Assembly: GCF_020829495.1 (NCBI RefSeq)
Contig: NZ_JAIVFQ010000005.1
Span: 62,001-126,000, forward strand
DNA length: 64,000 nucleotides
Reading direction: 5' to 3'
From: Nostoc favosum CHAB5714
Lineage (GTDB): Bacteria > Cyanobacteriota > Cyanobacteriia > Cyanobacteriales > Nostocaceae
Shown: piece after piece, positions 17,379 through 27,071 of the stretch
Position numbering within the stretch: position 1 is the first letter of the stretch
Layout: each line of letters starts with the position of its first letter
Made by a program: the position numbers and the translations under genes
The notes under the pieces: generated by a model
What the model saw: the letters and a program-made list of their open reading frames with translations, nothing else
What the model was told of the DNA's origin: nothing
Databases searched by the model: none

Positions 17379-18278
17379 TTAGGCTTTAGCTCCAGTGTTG
17401 TTTTGCTGTTTGCGCTTCAGGACAGAAGTAGCGCCGAAAGCACTGAATGCTAATAAACTCAATATAGAAGCGGGTTCGGGAACACTTTTTCGTGTACTAG
17501 AAAAAGTACCAGCTTGAATAAACACAGCGGAATCGAAACTAGAATCCCCCGCATCTGCAATTGCAAGCTTGATTTTATGTCTTCCTGCGGCCAGTCCCTT
17601 AGCCTGAGCAGTAAATACATTGGTGAAACCGTCATATTGGATATTGAAAAATGGCCCACCATCTGACAGATCGTTGTTGTTGTAAAATACAGGATTCTGA
17701 GCGTTTGTACCTAACGGATTGCCACCATTGACATTGCTAATTGAAACTGGCGTGCCGGTTACAGGGAGCAGAGCAATGTTTTTCCCATCTAAAAAGAAAC
17801 CAAACACGTCATTATACCTACTATTGGAGTATTCGTTATACTCTTCCGATGCAAAGACGTAATTGAAAAAGAGATCGCCCGTATCCGAAGTAAAATCAAA
17901 TGTGAGAACACTCGCATCTTGAGTGCTAAATCCAGGATTCAAGCGGTTTAAGTCAGTATCTCCTAACAAACCATTATTACCTGTTGCGCTGTCCTGATTA
18001 TTTGGCCCGGGGGCAAGAGTAGCATTGCCAGAAGTCAGAATGATACCCTTGTCAATGCCAATTCCTGAGGACAAGCCGTCTGTGAAAGTTCCAGATCCAA
18101 GTGCTGCACCGTTGTATGTTAGATTCAATACTGTGATACCAGAACTCAAAATGTTATTAACTAAAACATTGGGATCGGTGGTAGTCGTTATATTGATAGC
18201 TTGAGCAGGAGCAGTTAATAGCCCTATACCAAACAGAGTGAATACGCCTTGTTTCCAAAATTGAGTCAATGAGTTCAT
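17379..18278 (-). CDS. Choice-of-anchor L, PEP-CTERM secreted protein
   Basis: This 299-residue exported protein has a signal peptide (about 1-27, ending TAPAQA). Its body matches the choice-of-anchor L domain: an early SGITVLNLTYNGAALGSGTF, the glycine-rich IGIDKGIILTSGNA and the hallmark SEEYNEYSNSRYNDVFGFFL. The C-terminus is a PEP-CTERM signal (SVPEPASIL, hydrophobic helix, KRKQQ). It is expected to be processed by exosortase and displayed on the surface or released into the sheath. It is convergent with the invertase gene. The 390-bp region upstream (18279-18669) shows no gene; it contains an AT-rich stretch with TACGTA repeats. Confidence 0.85.
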   Translation of the reverse strand: MNSLTQFWKQGVFTLFGIGLLTAPAQAINITTTTDPNVLVNNILSSGITVLNLTYNGAALGSGTFTDGLSSGIGIDKGIILTSGNATLAPGPNNQDSATGNNGLLGDTDLNRLNPGFSTQDASVLTFDFTSDTGDLFFNYVFASEEYNEYSNSRYNDVFGFFLDGKNIALLPVTGTPVSISNVNGGNPLGTNAQNPVFYNNNDLSDGGPFFNIQYDGFTNVFTAQAKGLAAGRHKIKLAIADAGDSSFDSAVFIQAGTFSSTRKSVPEPASILSLLAFSAFGATSVLKRKQQNNTGAKA

Positions 18279-18669
18279 GATATTTTTCCTGAGAAAAAAG
18301 TAGCCTTTAACACATGAAGATACACGCGATTAAATACGTAAAAATTTCTACGTAAAATCGCCAGTAACCCGTTTAGCGGCAGATGGTGCAGTCACAGACA
18401 TCTATACTGATGATCATGACTTAAGTCTTTAATTTTGCTTTTATTTTAAATGTATGATTTTTGACGCACTATTATTAAGTAACCCCTTCATATAGCTTAC
18501 AGATGTTTTTTTTTATACGGTCGAATTTATATGTAGATTCACAGAATAATTACAATGTCTTCAAACAAAAAATATACTTTATTCAAAGAATATTCACATG
18601 TAAGCGTGGCTCTTCAGTAATGGTGTAGTCTCAAGTACTGAGTAGCCATGAACCTAAATAAATATTTCC

Positions 18670-20133
18670 ATGACAAACCCCCGTCAACTAGCTTTTATCG
18701 CCCTGCGAGATGTTCACAAGGGGGCTTATGCTGATGTTGCCCTAGACAGAGTACTGCAAAAAGTTAATTTGGCTGATAACGATCGCCGCTTGCTGACAGA
18801 ATTGGTTTATGGGAGTGTCAGAAGGCAGCGCACTCTTGATACTCTCATCGATCAACTCGCCAAAAAGAAATCTCACCAACAACCACAAGACCTCCGCACC
18901 ATCTTACATCTGGGTTTCTACCAACTGCGCTATCAAGAACGTATTCCCGCCTCAGCTGCTGTTAATACCACCGTCCAACTCGCTAAAGAAAACGGTTTTT
19001 CTGGACTCACGGGTTTTGTTAACGGTCTATTACGACAGTATCTTAGAAAAGCAGGGGGAGCAGGGGGAGATGAGGGAGCAGGGGGAGCAGGGGGAGATGA
19101 GGGAGCAGGGGGAGCAGGGGGAGCAGGGGAAGAAAAAACTCCCTCATCCCCCTCATCCCCCTCATCTCTCCACACCGATCCGTTACAACTTCCAGAAAAC
19201 CCAGTGGAACGCTTGGGTATTTTACACAGCTTTCCAGACTGGATTATTCAAGTCTGGTTAGAACAACTGGGTTTGGCTGACACAGAACAACTGTGTGAAT
19301 GGATGAACCAATCACCAACAATCGACTTGCGTATCAACCCACTTCGCACTTCCATCGAAGAAGTTGAGGCGGCTTTGCAATCTGTTGGTATTTTGGTGAA
19401 ACGGATTCCTGATTTACCCCAAGCTTTACGATTTATTGGTAATAGTGGGTCAATTCAAAAACTACCTGGTTTCAAAGAGGGTTGGTGGACTGTACAAGAT
19501 AGTAGCGCCCAACTGGTAAGTCATTTGCTCGACCCCCAACCAGGTGAGGTGGTAATTGATGCCTGTGCTGCACCAGGGGGTAAAACAACCCACATCGCTG
19601 AGTTAATGGCAGATAAGGGTAAAATTTGGGCTTGCGATCGCACTTCTTCTCGTCTTCGCAAACTCCAAGAAAATTCTCAACGGCTGAATTTACAATCTAT
19701 TCAAATTTACATTGGTGACAGCCGCCACTTCAACCAATTTCAAAACACCGCAGACCGCGTATTACTGGATGCTCCATGTTCTGGGCTAGGAACCATGCAC
19801 CGTCATGCTGATGCTCGTTGGCGACAGACACCAGAATCTGTCCGGGAACTTTCGGTGCTGCAAAAAGAATTAATAACACATACATCAACTTTTGTCAAAC
19901 CTGGTGGTGTACTAGTTTATGCCACCTGTACATTGCATCCAGCAGAAAACGAAGAAGTAATTTCGGCATTTTTAGCTGAGTCACCTGATTGGCAAATTGA
20001 GTTTCCAAGCGGCTTTGAGTTGCCTGCTTCTGCATATAGCACACCTCAAGGTTGGTTTAAAGTCTGGCCCCATCGACAGGACATGGATGGCTTTTTTATG
20101 GTGCGCTTAAGAAAAACCAATAATTCCGAGTGA
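18670..20133 (+). CDS. rsmB: 16S rRNA m5C967 methyltransferase RsmB
   Basis: RsmB (Sun/Fmu) transfers a methyl group from SAM to C967 of 16S rRNA. The N-terminal NusB-like domain is residues 1-125; the methyltransferase domain starts near 170. The SAM site is VIDACAAPGGKTTHIAEL. The two catalytic Cys are in DAPCSGLGTMHRH and VYATCTLHPAENEEV. Length is 487 residues against about 430-450 usual, the excess being residues 128-168, a Gly/Ala-rich then Ser/Pro-rich insert encoded by 9-bp repeats placed exactly at the boundary between the two domains. The flanking conserved sequence is intact and in frame, so the protein is probably functional. Confidence 0.93.
   Translation: MTNPRQLAFIALRDVHKGAYADVALDRVLQKVNLADNDRRLLTELVYGSVRRQRTLDTLIDQLAKKKSHQQPQDLRTILHLGFYQLRYQERIPASAAVNTTVQLAKENGFSGLTGFVNGLLRQYLRKAGGAGGDEGAGGAGGDEGAGGAGGAGEEKTPSSPSSPSSLHTDPLQLPENPVERLGILHSFPDWIIQVWLEQLGLADTEQLCEWMNQSPTIDLRINPLRTSIEEVEAALQSVGILVKRIPDLPQALRFIGNSGSIQKLPGFKEGWWTVQDSSAQLVSHLLDPQPGEVVIDACAAPGGKTTHIAELMADKGKIWACDRTSSRLRKLQENSQRLNLQSIQIYIGDSRHFNQFQNTADRVLLDAPCSGLGTMHRHADARWRQTPESVRELSVLQKELITHTSTFVKPGGVLVYATCTLHPAENEEVISAFLAESPDWQIEFPSGFELPASAYSTPQGWFKVWPHRQDMDGFFMVRLRKTNNSE
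19051..19173 (+). repeat. In-frame 9-bp repeat array inside rsmB
   Basis: The same GCAGGGGGA and GATGAGGGA nonamers, then TCATCCCCC units, as in ldpA (6580-6738). The G-rich and C-rich halves are complementary. The array adds about 41 residues without breaking the frame. Confidence 0.9.
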
Positions 20134-20190
20134 ATACTGTTTGGGATTGTACGATTTGGTGGAGGCCTGAATCTACCAGAGGAGGCAGCA

Positions 20191-20613
20191 ATGGTTACAC
20201 CTTCCAATGTCAAAAACTTAGTTAAAATCCTGATTGGAGCCGCCTGGATCGATGGCAGAATCCAACCAGAAGAACGGCAATATCTCCGCGAAATAGCTCA
20301 AGCAAAAGGTTTGGCTAACGATCCAGAAATTAAGCCTTGGCTGTACGAATTCGTTCCTGTACAGCCAAAAGAATGCTATGACTGGGTGCGTGAGTATTTA
20401 GGCGATCGCCCCAGCCTTGAAGATTGTGAAAATCTAATTGAAGCCATCAGCGGCTTAATTTATAGTGATGGCGAGGTTGCCGTCGAAGAAGCTAGACTCC
20501 TGACCCAATTGCAGGATATAGCGAAGCCGAATGATTCAACTCAACCGGCTCACACTGCACTTCTCAAACAAATTCAAAAGCTTTACCACCGTTGGGTTGA
20601 CGTGCAAAACTAA
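20191..20613 (+). CDS. TerB-like protein
   Basis: This 140-residue helical protein resembles the TerB/DjlA-N family (tellurite resistance TerB fold). The motif pair is AAWIDGRIQPEERQYLREIA and GLIYSDGEVAVEEARLL, each with an acidic loop (DG.I..EE) that binds metal in the family. A good ribosome-binding site (GAGGAGGC) precedes the ATG at 20191. It follows rsmB by 57 bases on the same strand and may be cotranscribed. TerB-fold proteins are usually membrane-associated stress factors; nothing here tells more about the role. Confidence 0.75.
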   Translation: MVTPSNVKNLVKILIGAAWIDGRIQPEERQYLREIAQAKGLANDPEIKPWLYEFVPVQPKECYDWVREYLGDRPSLEDCENLIEAISGLIYSDGEVAVEEARLLTQLQDIAKPNDSTQPAHTALLKQIQKLYHRWVDVQN

Positions 20614-20641
20614 TCATAGTCAAAAGTCCATAGTCTAATAA

Positions 20642-20681
20642 TTAATGACTACTGACTAATGACTAATGACTAATGACTAAA
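20642..20681. repeat. GACTAAT heptanucleotide repeat
   Basis: About five units of TGACTAA lie between the TerB-like gene and the convergent Psb35-like gene. The same repeat truncates the glutathione peroxidase gene at 35576. Confidence 0.85.
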
Positions 20682-20909
20682 TTATGACTTCGGATCACCC
20701 AGACCCGGAGTTTCTTCTTTATCAACCTTAGGCACAAAATCAGGACGTTCTTTGCTTTCCCAACCTGCGGGGCGTTTAGAGTTGTACCAAGCTATTGAAC
20801 CAATGGTTACAGCAGCAACAAAACCAACGACATACACCAAGGTGAAAGCAAAAGGAAAATGACCGCCACCTGTTGCAACTGAATCTGCTGCCTGCATCAA
20901 TATATGCAT
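20682..20909 (-). CDS. Psb35-like small membrane protein
   Basis: This 75-residue protein has one transmembrane helix (FTLVYVVGFVAAVTIGSIAW) followed by the conserved YNSKRPAGWESKERPDFVP. The pattern fits the cyanobacterial Ssl2148/Psb35 family, a small factor reported to stabilise the CP47 assembly module of photosystem II. The name is from memory of the family, so I leave the symbol blank. The frame is open from a TTG at 20924, but the ATG at 20909 has GGAG nine bases upstream and is the better start; an ATG at 20897 is also possible. It should sit in the thylakoid membrane with its charged C-terminus in the cytosol or lumen. Confidence 0.65.
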   Translation of the reverse strand: MHILMQAADSVATGGGHFPFAFTLVYVVGFVAAVTIGSIAWYNSKRPAGWESKERPDFVPKVDKEETPGLGDPKS

Positions 20910-21090
20910 GAGTATATTCTCCAATGTTAAGTAACACTACTTGACACACTATAGAATGAGCGTATCACTTAACATCCCTCTGGAGTTTAGTTTGAGTAAC
21001 TTCATATTGCATAGAAAAGGGCAAAAGGGGAGAGGGCAGGGGGCAGGGGGGATGAGGGGGATGAGGGAGATGAGGGGGACAAGGAGAATA

Positions 21091-21192
21091 ACCAATGCCC
21101 AATGCCCAATGCCCAATGCCCAATGCCCAATGCCCAATGCCCAATGCCCGATGCCCGATGCCCGATGCCCAATGCCCCATGCCCAATGCCCA
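21091..21192. repeat. CCAATGC heptanucleotide repeat, about 14 units
   Basis: The longest CCAATGC tract in the window, with CCGATGC and CCCATGC variants, preceded by GGGGGAT-rich sequence (21033-21085) like the nonamers in ldpA and rsmB. Several long open frames on both strands result from the repeat and are not genes. Confidence 0.95.
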
Positions 21193-21196
21193 CTCC

Positions 21197-23455
21197 TCAT
21201 TCATTAGAAGGTCTAAGTCTATCCCGCCAGGATGGCTGTGATGATGAAGAACCTGAAGAACCAGAACTATTGGCGGGAGAGGAAGATCGCCGACTTCTTC
21301 GAGGCGGGGGAGAAGAAGAATCAGATTCTACTCTTCTAGATCGCCGCCGTGGACGTGATGATTCTGAGGAAGAGTTATTGGAACTTGATTCTTGGGTGCG
21401 ATCGCGCCTTCTCCGTCTTGGGGTATAATTACTTGATTGCTGTTCTTCTTGAGAATAGCTCCTCCTCCTACGTCTCCTAGATGAACCACTCTCTTCAGAA
21501 TTTCTAGCACTTTCCCTTTGTGAGTCATCATCAGAGGAAATAGAACGATTTAGCACTTGTTTGGGCTTGATTGACTGGGCTTTGATAGTGCCTTTACGAC
21601 CTTCTAACTTGGGACGTTTGGGAAACTTTTCTACGGGCATCCCTTCTGCCGCTTTTTCCATAAATTCGTGCCAGGTGTAAGCCGCACTACCACTGCTGCC
21701 GTCTGTAGGGCGGTTGTCATCGTTACCTAGCCAAACCCCTGTCACCATCTGGGGAATGTAGCCAATAAACCATAAATCACGGGCTTCGTCCGAGGTGCCT
21801 GTTTTGCCAGCAACTGGTCTATTACCTAATTGAGCAGCAGCACCAGTTCCCGCTTCTACGACGTTGCGTAACATCCAAGTCATAATGGCGGCACTGTCAG
21901 CGTCAAGGGCCCGTTTTGACTTAAAATCAGCTGACCAGATCACCTTGCCTTGGCGGTTGAGGATGCGGGTAATACCATGAGGTTCTGTATGCAATCCAAG
22001 AGTTGCAAAACTGCCATAGGCGCTAGTCAATTCCAACAGATTAACTTCGTTTGAGCCAAGAGCCAAGGAGTACGTGGGCTTGAGTTCAGATTTTATCCCC
22101 ATATCATGGGCAAGTTTAATCGTTGGCGTAAATCCCACATCAATCAACACCTTCACCGCAATAATATTAATAGAGCGGGTGAGGGCATCTCGGATGTTCA
22201 TAGAACCCCGAAACCTTTCACTATAGTTTTTCGGTTCGTAGCCGTCTACGACAAAGGGCGCATCTTCATAGGCATCGTAGGGGCTTTTACCGCTAGCGAT
22301 CGCAGTAGCATATACAAACCCTTTAAATGTCGATCCTGGCTGCCGTTGTGCCTGAGTAACCCGATTAAACTGGTTTTTACCAAAATCTTTTCCCCCAACC
22401 ATTGCCTTAATTTCGCCGTTACGGGGGTCAATGGCCACCATTGATCCTTGCTTAAAGTTTTCCCAGCTTCCTTGATTTCGCAGCGTTTTGGCAACCGCCT
22501 CTTCTGCGACTTTCTGCCAAGTCGGGTTCAGCGTGGTTTCTACTACTAATCCCTCACTTTTTAGCACGTTAGCAGAAACATACTTCGGCAATTCTTTTTG
22601 GATGTAGCTGGTAAAGTAGGGTGATTCTACTTGCAGTCGCTTGGGTAAACTGGTTTTGAGAGTCAGGGGTTCTTGGACTGCTGCTTGCCTTTGTTCTGGC
22701 GTAATTATTTTATCTTCTTGCATCCGTAGCAATACCAAGTCCCGTCGCCGTTTCGCCGTTTCTGGATTCTTGTCTGGGGCGTATAAGCTAGGAGCAGGAG
22801 CTAATCCAGCAATCGTTGCCATTTGGGCTAGAGAAAGCTCGTCTGGCGTTTTACTAAAGTATACCCAGGATGCATCTGCCACACCATAAGCTCCACCTCC
22901 CAAATAAACCAGATTCAGGTAACGCTCTAAAATCTGATCTTTGGTTAATTCATTCTCCATTTTTTGTGCTAGGCGGATTTCCTTGAGTTTGCGCCAGATT
23001 GTCTGTTCTTGTTTCAAAAACAGAATCCGCGCTAGCTGTTGGGTGATGGTGCTAGCACCTTCAACCACACCTTGCGATCGCAAATTATTCAAACCCGCTC
23101 TGGCAATCCCTTGTGGATCAAATCCGTTGTGTTGCTTAAATCTTCTATCTTCTGAGGCGATGAAAGCTTTTTTTAAAGTATCTGGTATTTGTTCGAGCTT
23201 TAGCTGTTCTCTGGCCGTTTCACCTTGTTGTTGTAATATAGTTCCATCGGCGGCTTTGATGGTCAGTGTTTGCTCTCTAACTACGGCATTCAACTCTGAC
23301 TGATCTGGCAAAGTCCGATCAATTAAACTGATGCCGTAGATTAAGGCAACGATACCACCACCTAAACCCAAGCCTGCCCAAAACCAGATGCGACGATAGA
23401 GTGGTTTACCGCGAGTTGCCTGATTGGCCTTCATCCTAGATGGGAAAATTTTCAT
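21197..23455 (-). CDS. Class A penicillin-binding protein (PBP1A family)
   Basis: This bifunctional peptidoglycan synthase polymerises glycan strands and cross-links peptides in the periplasm. One membrane helix (about 27-47) precedes a GT51 transglycosylase domain with [16 protein letters not shown] and [14 protein letters not shown], followed by [20 protein letters not shown]. The transpeptidase has the active-site QPGSTFKGF (SxxK), SINIIA (SxN) and [10 protein letters not shown] (KTG). Residues from about 640 to 752 form a Ser/Arg-rich, low-complexity tail that is unlikely to be folded. The ATG at 23455 is used. The upstream 23456-23843 has no gene I can recognise. Confidence 0.93.
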   Translation of the reverse strand: MKIFPSRMKANQATRGKPLYRRIWFWAGLGLGGGIVALIYGISLIDRTLPDQSELNAVVREQTLTIKAADGTILQQQGETAREQLKLEQIPDTLKKAFIASEDRRFKQHNGFDPQGIARAGLNNLRSQGVVEGASTITQQLARILFLKQEQTIWRKLKEIRLAQKMENELTKDQILERYLNLVYLGGGAYGVADASWVYFSKTPDELSLAQMATIAGLAPAPSLYAPDKNPETAKRRRDLVLLRMQEDKIITPEQRQAAVQEPLTLKTSLPKRLQVESPYFTSYIQKELPKYVSANVLKSEGLVVETTLNPTWQKVAEEAVAKTLRNQGSWENFKQGSMVAIDPRNGEIKAMVGGKDFGKNQFNRVTQAQRQPGSTFKGFVYATAIASGKSPYDAYEDAPFVVDGYEPKNYSERFRGSMNIRDALTRSINIIAVKVLIDVGFTPTIKLAHDMGIKSELKPTYSLALGSNEVNLLELTSAYGSFATLGLHTEPHGITRILNRQGKVIWSADFKSKRALDADSAAIMTWMLRNVVEAGTGAAAQLGNRPVAGKTGTSDEARDLWFIGYIPQMVTGVWLGNDDNRPTDGSSGSAAYTWHEFMEKAAEGMPVEKFPKRPKLEGRKGTIKAQSIKPKQVLNRSISSDDDSQRESARNSEESGSSRRRRRRSYSQEEQQSSNYTPRRRRRDRTQESSSNNSSSESSRPRRRSRRVESDSSSPPPRRSRRSSSPANSSGSSGSSSSQPSWRDRLRPSNE

Positions 23456-23843
23456 TTGCTCAGTAACTGCCTCGCCTGCGCCAGATGTGCTGGTGGTGAG
23501 CTTCTCATTTGTTCCTCCTTGTCAGAGTCACTCAAATTAGTTGGTCTTTGCTTGAACCAGGAGGTAAGCTTCCCCACGTCAGTTCCTCGCTCAAAGTAGT
23601 AACTGTATAACCACCATTAATCAGCTTTGGGGTTATAGCACTACATCTGTGTTAGTATAATATCCTATAAAGAATTAACTAAATTCACCATAAAATAATG
23701 TTTTTGAGATTTGGTTAATTTAGTTTTGTAAAAACACTGCAATTTTGATATCTGAAATTATTGGCATTTTCTGGAATAGATGTATAGATGTACTGAAGTA
23801 TTGGCAAAGACAGCCCGAAAACAACTTAGTTAAGGAGAGTGCG

Positions 23844-24359
23844 ATGCTTAAGGCGAGGTACGCCGAAGCAAAGCCAAGAAGAAGCGCCGTTGCCCTTGGT
23901 AGTAATATCGGCGATTCACAAACAATTTTAGAAGCAGCTATAGAAACTTTAGCTCAAACGCCAGGTATTTTCTTAGAAGCCAGATCCAATTGGTACCAAA
24001 CCAAAGCTGTGGGGCCACCACAGCCAGATTACCTAAATGGCTGCGTCACATTGCAGGTAGAAATCCTACCCCAGCAGTTATTAGAAATTTTGTTAGGAAT
24101 TGAACAGCAATTTGGGCGTGTGCGTCAGGAACGCTGGGGGCCACGAATCCTGGATTTAGATTTGTTATTATTTGATGACATTATTCTGGATACACCAAAT
24201 CTCCAGATTCCGCATCCACGAATGCGGGATCGGGCCTTTGTGTTAGTTCCACTGGCAGAAATTGCCCCAGATTGGATAGAACCAGTATCCGGGTATGTTA
24301 TTAAAGAACTGCTGAAAGAGGTAGACTGTTCTGATGTACATTTATTGATGGGTAATTAA
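23844..24359 (+). CDS. folK: HPPK, dihydropteridine pyrophosphokinase
   Basis: FolK transfers pyrophosphate from ATP to 6-hydroxymethyl-dihydropterin in folate synthesis. The 171-residue protein has VALGSNIGDSQ at the N-terminus, FGRVRQERWGPRILDLDLLL with the metal-binding DLDL, and IPHPRMRDRAFVLVPLAEIAP. The frame is open from a TTG at 23745, but AAGGAGAG lies eight bases before the ATG at 23844, so I start there. The first dozen residues (LKARYAEAKPRRS) come from a dispersed GCGAGGTACGCCGAAGCAAA repeat, so the ribosome-binding site and start seem to have been captured next to a repeat. The Nudix gene follows 68 bases later. Confidence 0.92.
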   Translation: MLKARYAEAKPRRSAVALGSNIGDSQTILEAAIETLAQTPGIFLEARSNWYQTKAVGPPQPDYLNGCVTLQVEILPQQLLEILLGIEQQFGRVRQERWGPRILDLDLLLFDDIILDTPNLQIPHPRMRDRAFVLVPLAEIAPDWIEPVSGYVIKELLKEVDCSDVHLLMGN

Positions 24360-24427
24360 AAATACCATCCTTAAACGCAGAAGAACGCTGATTTCACCTC
24401 TGTATTCACAGATAATCAGATTTTATT

Positions 24428-24976
24428 ATGCCATTAGGTAGAGAATTACCACAATTACTAAGACAACGCCTGTTTTATAAAGGACGCAAATTTGATTTTG
24501 AAGTTAATCGCTTGCGTTTGCCTAATAAATCAGAAGGAGAATGGGAATGTATTCGTCACCCTGGTGGCGCTCTAGCTGTGCCGGTGACGCCAGAGGGTAA
24601 ACTTGTACTCGTGCGCCAGTATCGTTTTGCAATTCAGGGACGCATATTAGAATTTCCGGCGGGAACTGTAGAACCAAATGAAGAACCTTTAGAAACGATA
24701 CAGCGTGAAATCGAAGAAGAAACTGGCTATAGTGCCAAAAAATGGGACAAATTAGGCGAATTTTTCTTAGCTCCCGGCTATTCTGATGAAATTATCTATG
24801 CTTTTCTGGCGCGAGATTTAGAAAAGCTGGAAACACCACCACCACAAGATGGAGACGAGGATATCGAAACTGTGTTTTTGACTCCCGAAGAATTAGAGAA
24901 AGCTATTCTGGAGGGAGAGCCGGTAGACGCTAAATCAGTTTCTAGCTTTTTTCTGGCGCGTCCATTTTTAATTTAA
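24428..24976 (+). CDS. Nudix hydrolase, ADP-ribose pyrophosphatase type
   Basis: This 182-residue hydrolase of nucleoside diphosphates linked to another group is most likely an ADP-ribose pyrophosphatase. The Nudix box is residues 79-101 with G-x5-E-x7-RE-x2-EE (GTVEPNEEPLETIQREIEEE). The upstream Pro-rich PGGALAVPVTPEGKLVLVRQ is typical of the ADPRase group. It sits 68 bases after folK on the same strand, an arrangement I believe is common in cyanobacteria. Substrate preference cannot be settled from sequence alone. Confidence 0.88.
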   Translation: MPLGRELPQLLRQRLFYKGRKFDFEVNRLRLPNKSEGEWECIRHPGGALAVPVTPEGKLVLVRQYRFAIQGRILEFPAGTVEPNEEPLETIQREIEEETGYSAKKWDKLGEFFLAPGYSDEIIYAFLARDLEKLETPPPQDGDEDIETVFLTPEELEKAILEGEPVDAKSVSSFFLARPFLI

Positions 24977-24983
24977 TATCAAT

Positions 24984-25175
24984 ATGCTGCTAGAGTTAGC
25001 GATGCCTACGGCGGGCTACGCCTACGCAGTGGCTGCTGGTTCTTGTAGCGAGGAAATTAGACAAGACATTCCGAATCATCTTGTTACAGGCTTAGAGAAT
25101 GGGGCTTACGGTAGAGATTACCTCATCGACTTGGATAAGCAGCTGATGAGTTTGGTAAACAAAAAGACGAGCTAA
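24984..25175 (+). CDS. Small unrecognised ORF containing a dispersed repeat
   Basis: A 63-residue reading frame starts seven bases after the Nudix gene. Its first third (MPTAGYAYAVA) is encoded by a copy of the 29-bp dispersed repeat; the remainder (EEIRQDIPNHLVTGLENGAY) is not low-complexity but I do not recognise it. There is no clear ribosome-binding site. It may be the degraded end of a lost gene. The 300 bases after it (25176-25496) show no gene. Confidence 0.25.
   Translation: MLLELAMPTAGYAYAVAAGSCSEEIRQDIPNHLVTGLENGAYGRDYLIDLDKQLMSLVNKKTS
24999..25027 (+). repeat. 29-bp dispersed repeat, copy 1
   Basis: A GC-rich imperfect palindrome (GCGATGCCTACGGCGGGCTA, then CGCCTACGC). Other copies are at 27043, 27868, 42337, 57869 and 58549. 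Confidence 0.85.
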
Positions 25176-25496
25176 ATGTACATGGGTTGGGAAAAGTGTG
25201 ATTTGCCCTGCTGCTTTACTCAATTAAGGGCAAACTTACCTTTTCAAATACTACGCTTTTTCGATACTATTACAGTAATTTAGGTAAACATAAAGCTACC
25301 CTAACCTTCACTAGCTCAAAGTTGGGGTAGGAAATTACACATTCGGGGCTGAACTATATGCCTGATATATTCAACACATTAACTGCTCAGTGATATGAAA
25401 ATTGACTTAGAGCCAAAGTTATAAGAGCATGACGAGAAGAAGCTTACAACTCCTAAATATGTGTCTCTATGCAAGACGCATACATGTTTTACACAG

Positions 25497-26306
25497 ATGA
25501 AAAAAAATACAACTTTTAACAGTGCCGGTAAACTGACTGCTCTTTTGTTCCTAATAACTCTCTTCCTCACGCCTTGTGTAATTGTAAATGCAGGTGAACG
25601 TGGTGTATTGATGAAATTTGGCGAAGTGCAAAACCAGATATTAGGAGAAGGACTGCACTTAATTATTCCTGTAGTTAATACTGTGAAAAAGCTGAGTATT
25701 AGAGTCCAAAAGCAGGAAATTTCGGCTGAGGCTTCTTCTAAAGATTTACAAAATGTATTCACTGATGTTGCTCTAAATTGGCATATTATTCCCCAGCAAG
25801 CAAATGCCATTTTTCAAGAAATTGGAGATGAACAAGATGTAGTTATTCGGATTATTAACCCGGCGGTTGAAGAAGTGCTAAAAGCAGTAATGGCAAAATA
25901 TACTGCTGAAGAAATTATTACTAAACGGGGGGAAGTCAAAGGTGCAGTAGATGATGCATTGTCTACACGACTGGGTAGCTATCACGTTGCAGTTGATGAT
26001 ATTTCTCTAGTTCATGTCCATTTTTCAGAAAGATTTGGTGAGGCGGTGGAGGCGAAGCAGATTGCTGAACAGGAAGCAAAACAAGCAGAGTTTATCGCAC
26101 TGAAAGCAACAAAAGAGGCTGAGGCAAAAGTTAATTTAGCAAAAGGAGAGGCTGAAGCGCACAGATTATTACGTGATGGTTTAACTCCCGAAATTCTGCA
26201 AAGGCAAGCAATAGAAAAATGGAATGGGAAGCTGCCATTAATTGTCAGTAAGGAGGCTCCAAAATTGTTTAATTTAAGTGAAATTTTAAAATTTGATAAA
26301 AATTGA
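25497..26306 (+). CDS. Prohibitin-family (SPFH) membrane protein
   Basis: This 269-residue protein has an N-terminal signal anchor (about residues 12-31), then the SPFH core (AGERGVLMKFGEVQNQILGE, RVQKQEISAEASSKDLQNVF) and a C-terminal helical coiled coil rich in Ala/Glu/Lys (AEQEAKQAEFIALKATKEAE). It matches cyanobacterial prohibitin (Slr1106 type), which forms large ring complexes in the thylakoid or plasma membrane; the role is unsettled. A longer frame starts at 25461, but the ATG at 25497 gives the usual prohibitin N-terminus. Confidence 0.9.
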   Translation: MKKNTTFNSAGKLTALLFLITLFLTPCVIVNAGERGVLMKFGEVQNQILGEGLHLIIPVVNTVKKLSIRVQKQEISAEASSKDLQNVFTDVALNWHIIPQQANAIFQEIGDEQDVVIRIINPAVEEVLKAVMAKYTAEEIITKRGEVKGAVDDALSTRLGSYHVAVDDISLVHVHFSERFGEAVEAKQIAEQEAKQAEFIALKATKEAEAKVNLAKGEAEAHRLLRDGLTPEILQRQAIEKWNGKLPLIVSKEAPKLFNLSEILKFDKN

Positions 26307-26398
26307 GATTCTTTTTAAGAAAATATCTGCTTATAGATAGGGATGCACAGATGTACATCCCTACAATCGATTCATTTGTAAAAACGTGATCAACTAAA

Positions 26399-26860
26399 TT
26401 AACTGTTGGCGAATAAAATAGGAGAATCAAGAATCTTCAACTGGATCAATAGTATAATCAACAGGGTATAAGCTGTTGAAGAAATTAGACCGGTGATTAA
26501 TTCTTTTTTAAGGTTATGCTCTTGAGGTTCTTTTTGAAAAATGTCTTTAGAACCGAATTGCATCAAGAGAATTCCCACAATATTAGAGAGCCAGTATCCT
26601 ATAATTGAACAAGGTAGAAGTAATTTTGGAGAAAGTAAACTACATGCATACCCAAAACCATAAGCTATTGGCAAATTAAATAGTAAGTCATTCCACCAAC
26701 ATAGTGGTGACAATAAATATCCCAGTACTAGAAAGAATCCACCTCTGAGTTTTTTGAAAATGTCTTTTTTGAACTCTTTTGGAGTAAACTGTTCTAAGCC
26801 CTCCAGAGTTGTGTCTCCTGCTACATTCAACTCTTGACTGACGTTTTGGACGCTTTCCAT
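26399..26860 (-). CDS. Hypothetical integral membrane protein
   Basis: I do not recognise this 153-residue protein. It has an acidic, soluble N-terminus (about 1-35), then three or four hydrophobic helices (about 42-60, 66-82, 86-105, 125-145). Two Cys-containing helices (PLCWWNDLLFNLPIAYGFGY and ACSLLSPKLLLPCSIIGYW) are the most distinctive part. The ATG at 26860 is used. It is convergent with the prohibitin gene and has no operon partner. The upstream gap 26861-27363 holds a copy of the 29-bp repeat (27043) and nothing else I can name. Confidence 0.6.
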   Translation of the reverse strand: MESVQNVSQELNVAGDTTLEGLEQFTPKEFKKDIFKKLRGGFFLVLGYLLSPLCWWNDLLFNLPIAYGFGYACSLLSPKLLLPCSIIGYWLSNIVGILLMQFGSKDIFQKEPQEHNLKKELITGLISSTAYTLLIILLIQLKILDSPILFANS

Positions 26861-27042
26861 AAAAATCCACTATTTCTATCGGCTTAGTGTAGTTTAATAT
26901 AGAAACTAAACCAAAGTCTAGTACAGGAGTGATAATATTTTGGCTTTTTGATGCTGAAAGTTTTACCAGTGCATAGTTTCAGCAAAATAGAGGTTTAACT
27001 CAGATGCTACTGTGTGCTGATTTATATCAGAGATACATGAGT

Positions 27043-27071
27043 GCGATGCCTAGGTTGGGCTACGCCTACCC
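27043..27071 (+). repeat. 29-bp dispersed repeat, copy 2
   Basis: Variant GCGATGCCTAGGTTGGGCTA then CGCCTACCC, in a noncoding gap. Confidence 0.8.

Noticed and set aside
20941-21207. Open frames on both strands in the CCAATGC repeat
   Set aside because: Periodic low-complexity translations (CPMPNAQ and similar) arise from the heptamer; three overlapping minus-strand frames and one plus-strand frame cannot all be genes and none has supporting signals.
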